Below the pieces are notes generated by a model, which made no database searches, was not told the DNA's origin, and saw only the letters and a program-made list of their open reading frames with translations. DNA of 7,888 bases from Deltaproteobacteria bacterium (lineage in GTDB: Bacteria; Desulfobacterota; Desulfomonilia; UBA1062): the NCBI GenBank assembly GCA_020053185.1, contig JAGVNP010000117.1, positions 1 through 7,888 on the forward strand. Direction: 5' to 3'. Every line of letters starts with the position of its first letter. The stretch's first letter is position 1. Shown piece after piece: positions 6,489-7,888 of this stretch. Both the position numbers and the translations under genes were made by a program.

Positions 6489-7888
6489 ATGAATTTTAAT
6501 AAAAATGCATTAAAGGTGTTTTTTGTCTCACTGATGGTATTCTTATCAGTTGGTGCAATGCGGGTAGAAGCACAGGATGTTCTTGCGAAGAAAACCATAA
6601 CCCGCTGGGTAGATCCGGTAATCGTAAAAGGATCTTTCGTAAAAGATCTTACTGGCGTGCCACTTGCAAATATGAGATTATATTCCTTTAAAAATGGCAC
6701 TTTTGAACCGATCAGATATCAGATCGATGAGATGACAAAAGAAGGAGGGGACTGGATTTTTCCTGACGGGCCTCTTGCAACTGCTGAGCTAAGTAATGGC
6801 AAGTTTGACTCATTTGATATGTTGCTTTTTATGGCAAAGGATACAGGAGATAAAGTCTCAACGGAGGCATGGGTGCCGGGTTACACAAAAGGCATAGAGA
6901 TTGAGATAATTGATCCTATCAACGGAGAAAAAGGATGGGCCTATCTTCTTTATTTTGCTTCGAATCCTCCAAAAAAATCATCCGAACCAGACTATGTTAC
7001 GTATAGTTATGCAAATGAATACGTGGAAACAAACTTTTACAGATATTCATACATCATTACTGATGATGGATTTCACACCACCTATTACAAAGAATTCTAT
7101 GCCAAGGAGGCTGCCGGCGGGAATGGTCAGAACTTTGTTGATCGTTTAAAGATCCGGCCGACATTCAAGATGCTTTTTGGCGGAATTACCCTTAAATTCA
7201 ACGAAGAGCTTCTTAAAAGCACGGTCATCGGCTTTAAAGAAGGTCCGATCAGGTTAAACAGACGCCTTGAGCACTGCGCTGTTATACCAGGCCTTGGAAT
7301 AAAGGCCATCCGTGCGGTAACAGATATCATGTTTTATCCTTATACTGCCACCTGCCCGATAATGTTCAATATTCCTATCAAGCTCAATACTGTTTTCACA
7401 TCGGTCATTATACGTGCCGGTACAGACTACAGCCCTGCAGTGATAGGAGGCCATACCTACAGCTCTACCAATCCTCAGGGGTTTTTAGTGGATGGAAAAA
7501 TGAATGACGGCGAGCTTAACTTTAATCCAGAGCCTGATAAATGGAGATTTCTCACAGGAGAATTCGGAACTTTCATGACAAGAAATCTGTTCACTGCTGA
7601 GACACTGAAGACTCTATCACTTTCTATGGGAATCATCGACGATACATCGAAACCAGATCCTCCTGAGGCATATCCGGGATGCATCGGATATATCTGGCAG
7701 AATTGGGATGCAACCAAAGTGAACAGAGGACCATTAAATTTCTTTTTAGAGTTTTATACTATCCCTAATTACAAACCTGGCGCTGAAGACGCCTTTACAA
7801 ATTATATGGATGAGCCCCTGAAGATCAGAGTGAATGGCCATGAAGAAAAGAGCAATGCGCTGTTGATCCCTCAGGTGTGCGAACAGCA
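6489..7888 (+). CDS. Exported protein of unrecognised family, C-terminus beyond the right edge
   Basis: The frame from ATG 6489 is open to the window end: 466 complete codons plus two bases, no stop. AGGAGG (6478-6483) lies five bases before the start. The N-terminus is a classic Sec signal: basic MNFNKNALK, a hydrophobic core of about 13 residues, then MRVEA-QD, with cleavage likely after A28. The mature part has no further membrane helix and looks beta-rich and aromatic-rich, so a periplasmic or outer-surface location is likely. Near the N-terminus, GVPLANMRLYSF followed by FEPIRYQIDE (56-67, 72-81) and later FDSFDMLLFMAKDTGD (106-121) look like conserved blocks. Cysteines at 263, 289, 398 and 464 could form disulfides. 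I do not recognise the family and give no function. It starts 55 bp after the ligase stop with no convincing terminator between, so it is probably co-transcribed from the sigma-54 promoter. Confidence 0.88.
   Translation, partial: MNFNKNALKVFFVSLMVFLSVGAMRVEAQDVLAKKTITRWVDPVIVKGSFVKDLTGVPLANMRLYSFKNGTFEPIRYQIDEMTKEGGDWIFPDGPLATAELSNGKFDSFDMLLFMAKDTGDKVSTEAWVPGYTKGIEIEIIDPINGEKGWAYLLYFASNPPKKSSEPDYVTYSYANEYVETNFYRYSYIITDDGFHTTYYKEFYAKEAAGGNGQNFVDRLKIRPTFKMLFGGITLKFNEELLKSTVIGFKEGPIRLNRRLEHCAVIPGLGIKAIRAVTDIMFYPYTATCPIMFNIPIKLNTVFTSVIIRAGTDYSPAVIGGHTYSSTNPQGFLVDGKMNDGELNFNPEPDKWRFLTGEFGTFMTRNLFTAETLKTLSLSMGIIDDTSKPDPPEAYPGCIGYIWQNWDATKVNRGPLNFFLEFYTIPNYKPGAEDAFTNYMDEPLKIRVNGHEEKSNALLIPQVCEQ

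Noticed and set aside
5531..7717. Minus-strand frames within the ligase and exported-protein genes
   Set aside because: They are antisense shadows without ribosome binding sites or recognisable motifs, opposite continuous well-supported coding frames.

Overview
The window reads as a chromosomal piece of a mesophilic Gram-negative bacterium of moderate-to-low GC. It is most likely an anaerobic or syntrophic member of the former Deltaproteobacteria (Desulfobacterota). That is inferred from gene style: a soluble multi-PAS kinase with an NtrC-type regulator, a sigma-54 promoter, and an acyl-CoA ligase beside an amidohydrolase. No marker gene fixes the taxon. Coding density is high, every gene start has a strong AGGAGG-like ribosome binding site, and no mobile element, tRNA, rRNA or CRISPR array was seen.

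Layout. Positions 1-820 (minus strand) hold the N-terminal 273 residues of a metal-dependent amidohydrolase of the ACMSD-like TIM-barrel family; its C-terminus lies off the left edge. A 147-bp divergent gap follows. On the plus strand come a 724-residue cytosolic histidine kinase with about four PAS modules (968-3142) and, 16 bp later, its presumed partner, a 453-residue NtrC-family regulator with receiver, AAA+ and Fis-type HTH domains (3159-4520). The next 305 bp (4521-4825) are non-coding and regulatory. They hold two 16-bp dyads of form TTTGC-N6-GCAAA, a perfect 14-bp palindrome with the same half-sites, an A-tract-rich stretch, and a consensus-perfect sigma-54 -24/-12 promoter (4703-4718). 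Downstream lie an AMP-forming acyl-CoA ligase (4826-6433) and, 55 bp further on, an exported protein of unrecognised family (6489 to the right edge, incomplete).

How the parts fit. The simplest reading is a self-contained substrate-activation circuit. A cytosolic signal is sensed by the PAS kinase, which phosphorylates the NtrC-like regulator. The regulator binds the dyads just behind its own gene and uses its intact GAFTGA loop to open sigma-54 polymerase at 4703-4718. That turns on the acyl-CoA ligase and probably the exported protein on one transcript. The substrate cannot be read from the sequence; a carboxylic acid activated to its CoA thioester is all the ligase motifs support. The amidohydrolase is divergent, has a sigma-70-like promoter candidate instead, and may or may not belong to the same pathway.
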